The notes beneath the pieces are model-generated. The model had not been told where the DNA came from. It was given only the letters and a program-made list of their open reading frames with translations, and did no database searches. Below, piece by piece: positions 5,538 to 12,811 of a stretch of 12,811 nucleotides of DNA (positions are counted from its first letter, which is position 1; each line of letters begins with the position of its first letter). Source of the stretch: Clostridia bacterium (GTDB taxonomy: Bacteria > Bacillota_A > Clostridia > TANB77 > CAG-508); the NCBI GenBank assembly GCA_017621295.1, contig JAGATI010000030.1:1-12811 (forward strand), in the 5' to 3' direction. A program made the translations under genes and the position numbers.

Positions 5538-6869
5538 TTATATTTCTAAATCATCATCAGTTACTATCTCACTTTTATCAGAAAATAAATTTTCTTTTCC
5601 AATTATGTATTTAAACAACTCTGGATTCTTTTCTAATGCTTCTAAAAAATGATATGTAACATTTTCAATCTCACTACAGACATAAACTCTTCCTTTTCTC
5701 ATTGTTCCATCTTCTTTTATTATACTGCTCTGATATACCATATATTTAGGTGTATCTTTTAATACTCTTTGTCTAAATTTTTCATTTTCTTCCGAAGTTT
5801 CTCCTAAAGGTGGTAATATTCTTGCTTTTCCATCACACTTAGAATGTTGCGCTTCACCATCTTGTTTTGTTTGCTCGTGATTTTGAATAGACATAGCTTG
5901 TATTTCTAAAACCCATGTTTCATCTTTTCCATCTACTTTAGAATCTTTTTGTTCTTTTTCACTATTTTTTTCTATATTTATATTATCTTGACCATTTTTT
6001 TCCTGTATTCTTTTTCTCCATTCTTTTACTTTTGTACTTGTTAATGAATCATGAAAAGCTATATAATAACCTGATTTACCTCCATCGTGAACTTTCGAAC
6101 GGTGAGGTACTCTAGTAATTCCTAGTTTTTTTGCAATTATTGGCATATCTATTATTTTATTTAATATATGTCTTGCTAGAGCATTATTAGCTTCTTTGTC
6201 TTCAACATCATATTGCTGTTGATATGTTTGTATTAATTCTTCAATAGTTGATATATGCTTTTGGTGAGACTCTTTTTCTATTCTATTTCTTTCTTTTGTT
6301 CTTTCCAATCTTTCTTTTTTTAATTTGACTTTTTTTCTTGTTGCTTCTGATGCATTCGCTTTTTCTTCTAATTCTTGTATTTCTTTATTATCTTCTTGTA
6401 TTTCTTTTTCTTCTTCTTCTTCTAACTGTTTATATTCTTGTATTGTCTTCTTTAATTTAAGTTTATTTTCTTCGATTTCTGTATATTTTCTTGCTCTTTC
6501 TGTAAGATGCTTTTGGCAAAGTTTATGTTCTATATTAGTACCAAAAGGAATGTGTTCAATTACTAAACAACATCCCAAAGTATCAAATATTTTTTTATCT
6601 TTATTCGATTCTTTCTTTAAAACCTTTTCTTGTTTTTTCTTATGACTAGTTTCAGACTTCGTTCTTTCACATAACGAAAATCTAACACCTGGAAATTCAC
6701 GTTCTATTTCTCTACCTAAAACATATAATACATTCCTCATAAATATCTGAGAGTATTCATTGTTTAAATATTCATACTGAGCCTGCAATTCTTGTCTAAT
6801 ATCATCATCTGTGCGATGCTTATTACTACTACTCTTTCTTAATTTTTCTCTAAAATCTTCATTACTCAT
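5538..6869 (-). CDS. Divergent RelA/SpoT-like nucleotidyltransferase with coiled-coil insertion (putative)
   Basis: A 443-residue soluble protein. Several patches line up in order with the (p)ppGpp synthetase fold. ERTKSETSHKKK (68-79) fits RxKSxxSxxxK. FDTLGCCLVIEH (95-106) fits the DxxGxR strand, but with Cys where Arg is expected. RVPHRSKVHDGGKSGYYIAF then H (253-273) fits the GYxSxH loop. WVLEIQAMS then GEAQHSK (319-344) fits the ExQIRT and AxH region. Between the second and third patches lies a very charged segment, about 122-215, rich in Glu and Lys, a clear coiled coil. A further low-complexity stretch spans 285-318. The domain call is by eye and moderate. If right, the enzyme may make alarmone-like nucleotides, modify another target as toxic small alarmone synthetases do, or be inactive. 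The start ATG follows GGAG by 10 nt. Confidence 0.5.
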   Translation of the reverse strand: MSNEDFREKLRKSSSNKHRTDDDIRQELQAQYEYLNNEYSQIFMRNVLYVLGREIEREFPGVRFSLCERTKSETSHKKKQEKVLKKESNKDKKIFDTLGCCLVIEHIPFGTNIEHKLCQKHLTERARKYTEIEENKLKLKKTIQEYKQLEEEEEKEIQEDNKEIQELEEKANASEATRKKVKLKKERLERTKERNRIEKESHQKHISTIEELIQTYQQQYDVEDKEANNALARHILNKIIDMPIIAKKLGITRVPHRSKVHDGGKSGYYIAFHDSLTSTKVKEWRKRIQEKNGQDNINIEKNSEKEQKDSKVDGKDETWVLEIQAMSIQNHEQTKQDGEAQHSKCDGKARILPPLGETSEENEKFRQRVLKDTPKYMVYQSSIIKEDGTMRKGRVYVCSEIENVTYHFLEALEKNPELFKYIIGKENLFSDKSEIVTDDDLEI

Positions 6870-6905
6870 TAATCTTACGCTCCTTTATTAACATATACTT
6901 TTTTT

Positions 6906-6934
6906 AGTATATCATAAATTAACATAATTGTAAA
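6906..6934 (-). promoter_or_regulatory. Promoter of the RelA/SpoT-like gene
   Basis: TTTACA (6934-6929) and TATACT (6911-6906) are spaced 17 nt, immediately after the stop of the upstream ABC gene. The gene is therefore probably transcribed separately, with some read-through from the ABC operon. Confidence 0.6.
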
Positions 6935-6935
6935 A

Positions 6936-8633
6936 CTAATTTTCATAAATCTCATAATACTTCCCTTTTTTCCTTAACAACTCCTCATGCTTTCCCTCTT
7001 CTACAATATTCCCATTTTCAACAACAATAATTCTATCTGCAGATTTTATAGTAGATAAATGATGTGCAATAATAAATGTAGTTGCCCCCTTCATAAGTTC
7101 TAAAAATGACTTTTGAATTTTATTTTCTGTTACAATATCAACATTACTTGTTGCTTCATCTAAAATTAAAATTGGTGGTTTTATTAAAAACATTCTAGCT
7201 ATTGTTATTAATTGAATTTCACCTGCAGACAAAAATGTTTTTTCTGTAATTACTGTATTATATCCATTTGGAAGTCTTCTAATAAAAGCGTCGCTACCAG
7301 AAAGTTTAGCAGCATTTACTATTTCTTCATCTGTAGCGTCTTTTTTTCCATATGCTATATTTTCCTTTATTGTTCCTGTAAATAGTTTAGTATCTTGAAG
7401 AACAATACCAATATTTCTTCTTAAAACATCTTTAGGAATATCATTAATATTTATTCCATCTATTAGAATTTTTCCTTTATTTATATTATAAAATTTCATA
7501 ATTAAATTAACAATACTTGTTTTTCCTGCTCCTGTTTTTCCAACAATAGCTATACTTTCTCCTTGTTTAACACTTAAATTCATATTCTCTATAAATTTTA
7601 TATCTTTATTGTACGAAAAATTTACATTAATAAAATCAATATTTCCTTTAACATTTTTTATATCACTTTTTACGCTATTTACTTCTTCTTCACTTTCTAA
7701 AAATTCTTTTATTTTATTGCTTGACGAAATTGCTGTTTGAAGTTCTGACATTACTCCTGTTATCTCATTAAAAGGTCTTGCAAATATGTTAACATACAAT
7801 AAAAAACTTGTTATAATTCCTATATTTGCTTCTCCATTTTTTGTAAGTATTATTCCAACAATACCAATTATAATATAAGTTAAATTATTTACAAATCTAG
7901 TACATGGATTAGTTAGTGATGAATAAAATTGTGCTTTCTTACCATCTTCAAAAAGCTTTTCGTTCATTTTATTAAATTTATCTTCTGCAATTTTAGTATA
8001 ATTATAATCTTTAACTGTTTTACTACTACTTATAATATCATTAGTATAACCATTTAGTTTTGATATAATTTCTGCTCTAGATTTAAACCTTTCTTTAGAA
8101 CTATTTACAATAAATCTAGAAATAAAATACATAAGTGGTGCAGAAAAGAATGTTATAATTGCCATAATATAATTTAACTTTATCATTATAATAATTGCAC
8201 CAATTATAGTAACAATTCCTACTACAATTTTAGTTCCACATTGAATTATAGCTATGCAAATATTTTCTACATCAAAAGAAAATTTATTTATTATTTCACC
8301 ATAACTATTTTTATCTATATATGAAATTGGAACATTATGAAGCTTATTAAATAACTTTTCCCTAATTTCACTTCCAATTTTACTAGATAATTTAGACAAA
8401 TTAATTACAGAAACATAGTCTAAAATAAAAACCACCATATATATACAGGCAATTAATAAAATTTTCCATGTAATTTTTTCTATATTCCAAATTACAATGT
8501 TTTCTATCACATTACCCACTAAAACTGGAGCAATTAAAGTTAATATAGTAGAAATAATACAAGATACTATAATAATTGTAATAAAAAACTTATTGTTAAA
8601 AATATATTCTTTAACCCCATTAATATTTTTCAT
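6936..8633 (-). CDS. Heterodimeric ABC exporter, half-transporter B (consensus ATPase site)
   Basis: A 565-residue type IV ABC half-transporter: a membrane domain of about six helices (residues about 15-305) fused to an ATPase domain. Visible motifs are Walker A GKTGAGKT (365-372), Q-loop VLQDTKLF (Gln413), signature LSAGE (468-472), Walker B LILDEATS with catalytic Glu493, and H-loop IIAHHLS (His524). The signature is non-standard (Ala for Gly or Gln, Glu for Gln). This subunit has the catalytic Glu and the His that subunit A lacks, while A has the standard SGGQ. Pairing the two gives one working and one weak ATP site, as in BmrCD or TM287/288 exporters. Substrates may be drugs, lipids or peptides; none can be assigned. 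It follows A by 148 nt on the same strand. Its own ribosome binding site is weak (AAAGAAG). Confidence 0.92.
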   Translation of the reverse strand: MKNINGVKEYIFNNKFFITIIIVSCIISTILTLIAPVLVGNVIENIVIWNIEKITWKILLIACIYMVVFILDYVSVINLSKLSSKIGSEIREKLFNKLHNVPISYIDKNSYGEIINKFSFDVENICIAIIQCGTKIVVGIVTIIGAIIIMIKLNYIMAIITFFSAPLMYFISRFIVNSSKERFKSRAEIISKLNGYTNDIISSSKTVKDYNYTKIAEDKFNKMNEKLFEDGKKAQFYSSLTNPCTRFVNNLTYIIIGIVGIILTKNGEANIGIITSFLLYVNIFARPFNEITGVMSELQTAISSSNKIKEFLESEEEVNSVKSDIKNVKGNIDFINVNFSYNKDIKFIENMNLSVKQGESIAIVGKTGAGKTSIVNLIMKFYNINKGKILIDGININDIPKDVLRRNIGIVLQDTKLFTGTIKENIAYGKKDATDEEIVNAAKLSGSDAFIRRLPNGYNTVITEKTFLSAGEIQLITIARMFLIKPPILILDEATSNVDIVTENKIQKSFLELMKGATTFIIAHHLSTIKSADRIIVVENGNIVEEGKHEELLRKKGKYYEIYEN

Positions 8634-8781
8634 CTTCTTTATAATATGCTAGTTTTAAACTAACACTTTCCCCTTATTTTTTTATTAATCTTTTACATAT
8701 GTTAGCAATATTTCTAAAATAAAGCATAATCTACAACTCTATATTTATTAATATAAATTAAATTTACATATATGAAATTTA

Positions 8782-10489
8782 CTATTTATTATCTAATTGT
8801 AAATTTTGTATTTCCCTATATGTTTTAGAAAATTTCTCTAACTGTTCTTTACTTCCTACCATTTCTACTTTCCCGTCATTTATTACCAATATTCTATCTG
8901 CATATCTAAATGCAGATAACTTTTGAGAAGAAATGATAGTTGTTATTTTATTTTTCTTTACATATTTATATATATTATCAAATACTTCCCTTTCAGTTTT
9001 TTTATCTAATGCACTAGTAATATCATCTAATAATAAAATTTTAGGATTTTGGGCAAAACATCTTGCAATTCCTATTCTTTGCTTTTGTCCTCCCGAAAAG
9101 TTATTTGCATTATTTTCTAGTTTTGTATTTATTCCATTTGGAAGTTTTGATACAAATTCCCATGCATTTGCATTTTTTAATGCTCTTATAATATCATCAT
9201 CTGTAATATTTTCTCTTCCTAAAATAATATTTTCTTTAATAGTTTCTCTAAAAAAATGTATTTTCTGTGGTATAAGTAGGATTTTATCTTTTATAAAAGT
9301 TTTGTTATATTCTTTTATATCTTTATTTCCAATTAAAATACTACCACTTTGAATATCATAACTTCTATTTATTAAATTTAATATTGTACTTTTTCCACTA
9401 CCTGCTCTGCCTATTATTCCAAAAATTTCTCCTTCATTTACACTTATACTAAAGTTATTTAGTAATGGTATACTATCATAAGAAAATACTACATCTTTCA
9501 TTTCAATATTTCCATTATACATTTGTTCTAAATTTCCTTCATTTTCATCTATTTTAACATCTAATACACTTTTTACTCTTTTAGCAGATGTAAATGCTCT
9601 TGTATATATAGTTATTAAATTTGAAAATACTATAATTGCAAGTAACATTTGAGAAATATAATTTATAACTGCAATTAGTTCACCTTGACTTAAATTTTCA
9701 AGTTTTATTTGCATTTGTCCATAATATAATATTGCAATTATTGTAATATTTAAAATTAATGTAGTTATAGGATTTAATAAGCCGAGATATTATATATGAC
9801 TTTTTAGTAAAGTTGTATGTGCTTTTATTTGCTATATTAAATTTTGTAATTTCATCTTTTTCTTTAACAAAAGCTCTTACAACTCGTATATTTTGAAGAT
9901 TTTCTTTTACTTTTGAAGATAGAATATCTAGTTTTTCCTTTGACATTTTATATAAAGGTACTGCCTTTCTTACAATAAAAAAAGTAAAAGAAGATAATAT
10001 TAACATAGAGATGAATATAATAAATGCATAACCTTTATTAATTATATAACACATTATTAAAGCACCTATACAAATAAAAGGAACTCTTATAACAAGTCTA
10101 ATCCACATTGCAACTGCAACTTCTAAATTTATTACATCATTTGTTATTATATTAGAAAGTTTTTCTGTACTTATTTTATCTATTTGTTTATTACTAAAAT
10201 TATTTATATGTGTAAATAATTTTTTTCTAATAATTGTTCCATATCCTTGAGACGCTTTTGCAGCAAAATATTGACTATTTATAGCTAATATAAAACCTAT
10301 TATCACAAGTATTAATAAAAATACTCCAAATTTTAATATTTCACTTGTTTGAATTTCGAACATTTTATTAATAAATTTCCCCATAAAAAACGGAATTAGT
10401 ACCTCTATTATAGCTTCTATTAATTTTAATATTGGACCTATAATTATTTCTTTTTTGTAACCTTTAAGATATATTAATAAACTTTTCAA
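8782..10489 (-). CDS. Heterodimeric ABC exporter, half-transporter A (degenerate ATPase site), one frameshift
   Basis: The start is TTG 10489-10487 with GGAGGAAG just before it. The frame holds to Ser235 (9787-9785). C on the minus strand at 9784 then breaks it. Skipping that base continues as GLLNPITTLILNITIIAILY and on to LQLDNK, for 568 residues in total, matching its 565-residue partner. In the repaired numbering: Walker A GRAGSGKS (360-367), Gln408 in LIPQKIHFF, signature FSGGQ (464-468), Walker B LLLDDITS with Asp489 instead of Glu, and SSQKLS with Gln522 instead of the switch His. These two losses mark the degenerate site of a heterodimeric exporter. About six membrane helices lie in residues 1-290. 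The intact motifs on both sides of the break argue that the frameshift is recent or an artefact. The gene is first in its operon and divergent from an XRE regulator. Confidence 0.88.
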
Positions 10490-10541
10490 TTACTTCCTCC
10501 TTGTTTTATGTATTGTTACAGGTTAGTGGTCTTTAAAGTTA

Positions 10542-10582
10542 TTATTTAATGGATATAGCCAAAGTAGTATGGCTTTAAATAA
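10542..10582. repeat. Two-part hairpin upstream of ABC subunit A
   Basis: TTATTTAA (10542-10549) pairs with TTAAATAA (10575-10582), and AGCCA (10557-10561) pairs with TGGCT (10570-10574), with a one-sided 7-nt bulge. It lies 53-93 nt before the TTG start of the exporter and may be an operator or a leader structure. Confidence 0.45.
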
Positions 10583-10676
10583 TTTTATATATTATTTTTA
10601 TTTAACTCTTATTACTAATTGTTTTCTATTATATTTTATATATACATAATTTTCAAATTTTTGCTCCAAAATAACA

Positions 10677-10708
10677 TTATGCAAATAAATTATTTTCTAT
10701 TTGCATAA
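10677..10708. promoter_or_regulatory. Perfect 11-bp dyad, candidate XRE operator
   Basis: TTATGCAAATA (10677-10687) and TATTTGCATAA (10698-10708) are exact inverted copies with a 10-nt spacer. A further TTATGC follows at 10712-10717. The position between a divergent XRE regulator and an exporter operon is typical for an autoregulatory operator. Binding is inferred, not seen. Confidence 0.5.
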
Positions 10709-10829
10709 ATATTATGCTATTACAAATTTTTATATATTAGAAACTTTAATTTATAAGTTAATATTGTAATTTCAGTTTCTGTAAAATTAACCCTATAAAT
10801 GCTATCTTTAAAATTGTGAGGTGATAAAA

Positions 10830-11156
10830 ATGGCATTAGATTTTAATATTATTGGACAAAGATTGAAAAAAGCAAGACTTGATAAAAATATGACTCAAGA
10901 GAAACTAGCTGAAGAAATTGATGTTTCTGTTGCTTTTTTAAGTAGAATTGAACGTGGCAATTCTCATATTAATCTAAAAAGATTAAGTGAGATATGTAAT
11001 ATTTTAGGTGTTAGTGAAGGTTACATTTTAAATGGTACATCTAGTGCTTCAAAAATATATCTGGATTCAGAATTTAGCGATATTTTGAAAAAATGCTCTC
11101 CAAAGAAGCAAAAGCTAATTTATAATATTGCAAAATTAATTGCAGAAGAAAAATAG
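10830..11156 (+). CDS. XRE-family transcriptional regulator
   Basis: A 108-residue cytoplasmic DNA-binding protein. The helix-turn-helix spans about residues 9-63: IGQRLKKARLDKNMTQEKLA, then EEIDVSVAFLSRIERG, a textbook XRE/Cro pattern with the SxxFLSRIERG recognition helix. The last 30 residues (SDILKKCSPKKQKLIYNIAK) are helical and may mediate dimer contacts, as in many short Clostridia regulators. I chose ATG 10830 over the in-frame GTG at 10821 because GAGGTGA (10818-10824) is then 5 nt upstream. It is divergent from the ABC exporter operon, with a perfect dyad between them, so it likely controls that operon and itself. It has no sensor domain, so the signal is unknown. It ends in a strong terminator. 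Confidence 0.9.
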   Translation: MALDFNIIGQRLKKARLDKNMTQEKLAEEIDVSVAFLSRIERGNSHINLKRLSEICNILGVSEGYILNGTSSASKIYLDSEFSDILKKCSPKKQKLIYNIAKLIAEEK

Positions 11157-11193
11157 GCTTATATTGTTAAATTTTAATTTATTCAAAAATAAG

Positions 11194-11246
11194 AAATAAA
11201 AACGCTTAAACGTATGTATTTTCATATTTTCTAAGCGTTTTTATTT
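11194..11246. terminator. Strong terminator after the XRE gene
   Basis: AAATAAAAACGCTTA (11194-11208) and TAAGCGTTTTTATTT (11232-11246) form a perfect 15-bp stem with a 23-nt loop. T-rich ends exist on both strands, so it can work in both directions. A second copy of the 3' arm lies at 11255-11269. Confidence 0.8.
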
Positions 11247-11273
11247 TTCATTTCTAAGCGTTTTTATTTTTCA
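11228..11273. repeat. Exact 23-nt tandem duplication of the terminator 3' arm
   Basis: 11228-11250 and 11251-11273 are identical, each containing TAAGCGTTTTTATTTTTCA. The single 5' arm at 11194-11208 can pair equally well with either copy. This is probably a recent slippage event. Confidence 0.9.
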
Positions 11274-11280
11274 TTTTTTA

Positions 11281-11309
11281 TTGCCATTTTTTTCTTTATA
11301 TGGTATTAT
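11281..11309 (+). promoter_or_regulatory. Probable pflB promoter
   Basis: TTGCCA (11281-11286) and TATTAT (11304-11309) are spaced 17 nt, just after the terminator block. The resulting leader would be about 140 nt. Confidence 0.6.
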
Positions 11310-11458
11310 TATAAAAGGCATTTTTTTGTATGCAATATATATTTTTAAATAAATTGAACAAAATATACATATATAAAGAGGTTTTAGTTTAAAAGAAATA
11401 AAAATCTTTTATTACTATATGTGCCTTCAAGTGAAGAGAGAAAGGAATGTGATTTTTT

Positions 11459-12811
11459 ATGAATTTCGAACAATGGAATGGATTTAATAAAAAAGGAGAA
11501 TGGACAAAAGAAATAGATGTTAGAGATTTTATTCAAAGTAATTATAAACCTTATACAGGTGACGAAAAATTTTTAACACCTGCAACAGAAAAAACAAAAA
11601 AATTATGGGATGAAGTATTAGCACTTTACGAAAAAGAAAGAGCAAATGGCGGAGTTTTAGATGCTGATTGCAAAACACCTTCAAGTGTTAACGCTTATGA
11701 TGCTGGATATATTAATAAAGAATTAGAAGAAATTGTTGGACTTCAAACAGACGCTCCATTAAAAAGAGCTATTATGCCAAATGGTGGTATAAGAATTGTA
11801 GAAAAGTCTTGCGAAAGCTATGGATTAAAAGTAGATGAAGAAACTTCTAATATTTATCATAACTTTAGAAAAACACATAATGATGGTGTATTTGATGTAT
11901 ATACACCTGATATTAGAGCTGCAAGAAGTTCTCACCTTTTAACAGGTCTTCCAGATGGATATGGTCGTGGAAGAATTATAGGAGATTACAGAAGAGTTGC
12001 TCTTTATGGTATAGATAAATTAATAGAAAGCAAAAAAATAGATTTAAGTGTTTTAGATACTGATGAATTTACAGCTGATATAATAAGAGAACGTGAAGAA
12101 ATATCAGAACAAATTAAAGCACTTCAAGATTTAAAGAAAATGGCTGAAAAGTACGGATTTGATATATCAGTTCCAGCAAAAAATGCTAAAGAAGCTATTC
12201 AATGGTTATATTTTCGGATATTTAGGAGCTGTAAAAGATCAAAATGGTGCTGCTATGAGTATTGGTAGAACATCTACTTTCCTAGATATATATATTGAAA
12301 GAGATATTGAAAATGGTATCCTAACAGAGGAACAAGCACAAGAATTAATGGATCATTTTATAATGAAATTAAGACTTGTTCGTTTCTTAAGAACACCAGA
12401 ATATAACGAATTATTTAGTGGTGACCCAGTTTGGGTAACAGAAAGTATTGGTGGTATGGGAATTGATGGAAGAACATTAGTTACTAAAAACTCTTTTAGA
12501 GTTTTACATTCACTTGTAAATTTAGGTCCAGCTCCGGAACCTAACCTAACAGTACTTTGGTCAAAAAATCTTCCAGAAGGATTTAAAAACTATTGTGCAA
12601 AAATCTCAATAGATACTTCTGCTATTCAATATGAAAATGACGATTTAATGAGAATAACTTTAGGTGATGATTATGGAATTGCTTGTTGTGTTTCACCTAT
12701 GAAAATTGGAAAACAAATGCAATTCTTTGGTGCAAGAGCAAACCTTGCCAAAACTTTACTATATGCTATTAATGGTGGAAAAGACGAAAACTCTGGAAAA
12801 CAAATTGTTCC
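11459..12811 (+). CDS. pflB: Formate acetyltransferase (pyruvate formate-lyase), partial, one frameshift
   Basis: This glycyl-radical enzyme converts pyruvate and CoA to acetyl-CoA and formate in anaerobic sugar fermentation. The window holds about 450 of some 745 residues. The frame is intact to Phe252 (12212-12214), broken by C12215, and resumes as [20 protein letters not shown]. The family pattern WLYFxYLxAVKxQNGAAMS shows that one base is extra. Other marks are DRR-like [30 protein letters not shown] [19 protein letters not shown], and the active-site pair GIACCVSPM with Cys-Cys at 12684-12689. The C-terminal glycine-radical loop lies beyond the window. The start is ATG 11459, with AAAGGA about 12 nt before it. 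A functional copy is expected in a fermenter, so the frameshift is suspect. An activase gene (pflA) is often nearby and may follow. Confidence 0.95.

Larger units (their letters stand above)
10490..10829. other. Divergent intergenic region between ABC operon and XRE gene
   Basis: These 340 nt hold no convincing ORF. They contain the GGAGG site of ABC subunit A, a compound hairpin (10542-10582), a perfect 11-bp dyad (10677-10708) and the GAGGTGA site of the XRE gene. No promoter could be fixed with confidence because the sequence is almost pure A and T. Confidence 0.6.
11157..11458. other. Intergenic region: terminator, promoter and pflB leader
   Basis: These 302 nt hold the XRE terminator, its duplicated arm, a good promoter (11281-11309), and a leader of about 140 nt before pflB. 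The leader is AT-rich, with one small hairpin (CTTCAAGTGAAG near 11424-11435) shortly before the ribosome binding site. No ORF was found. Confidence 0.6.

Noticed and set aside
6325..6645. Plus-strand open frame rich in Ser and Phe
   Set aside because: It is the complement of the Glu/Lys-rich coiled coil of the RelA/SpoT-like gene.
8634..8781. 17-codon ORF in the gap between the two ABC genes
   Set aside because: It has no ribosome binding site, is of random length for such AT-rich DNA, and has no recognisable sequence.
8933..9352. Plus-strand open frame with hydrophobic residues
   Set aside because: It is the shadow of the ATPase domain of ABC subunit A, whose motifs are on the minus strand.

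Overview
The window is strongly AT-rich, with AGGAGG-like ribosome binding sites, TTG and ATG starts, and Firmicutes-type sigma-A promoters. The gene content is an asparaginyl-tRNA synthetase, a pyruvate formate-lyase, a SpoIIID-like sporulation regulator and a heterodimeric ABC exporter. Together these suggest an anaerobic, low-GC, spore-lineage Clostridia-type bacterium, probably host-associated. No species can be named from the sequence alone.

Layout. (1) 1-599, minus strand: a type III (RNA-protein) toxin-antitoxin locus. A promoter drives a short RNA with 2.2 copies of a 48-nt repeat, then a rho-independent terminator, then the toxin gene, which runs off the window at base 1. Each repeat can fold as an H-type pseudoknot, and both helices show compensatory changes between the copies. 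(2) 645-1195: a small unknown protein gene on the minus strand, then a less AT-rich island with several short hairpins and no gene. (3) 1195-2478, plus strand: a DUF6076-like four-cysteine protein broken by two frame changes. (4) 2506-3893, minus strand: a protein with a coiled-coil C-terminal part, transcribed through a leader terminator, and a truncated SpoIIID-like gene. (5) 4000-6869, minus strand: asnS and a divergent RelA/SpoT-like protein carrying a long charged coiled-coil insertion. (6) 6936-10489, minus strand: a two-gene ABC exporter. Its two half-transporters have complementary degenerate and consensus ATPase sites, and the promoter-proximal one carries one frameshift. (7) 10490-11156: an intergenic region with a perfect dyad, then a divergent XRE regulator that may control the exporter. 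(8) 11157-12811, plus strand: a terminator with a duplicated 3' arm, a promoter and leader, and pflB, which has one frameshift and is cut by the window end.

Two observations stand out. First, the type III antitoxin RNA can be read directly at the level of fold and covariation. Second, three different genes (the DUF6076-like gene, ABC subunit A and pflB) are each broken by an apparent extra C at the same local context, T|GG becoming TCGG on the coding strand. Removing that one base restores a full family-like reading frame each time. This looks like a systematic sequence or assembly error, or a shared mutational process, rather than independent gene decay. The genes are therefore annotated as CDS with the lesion noted.
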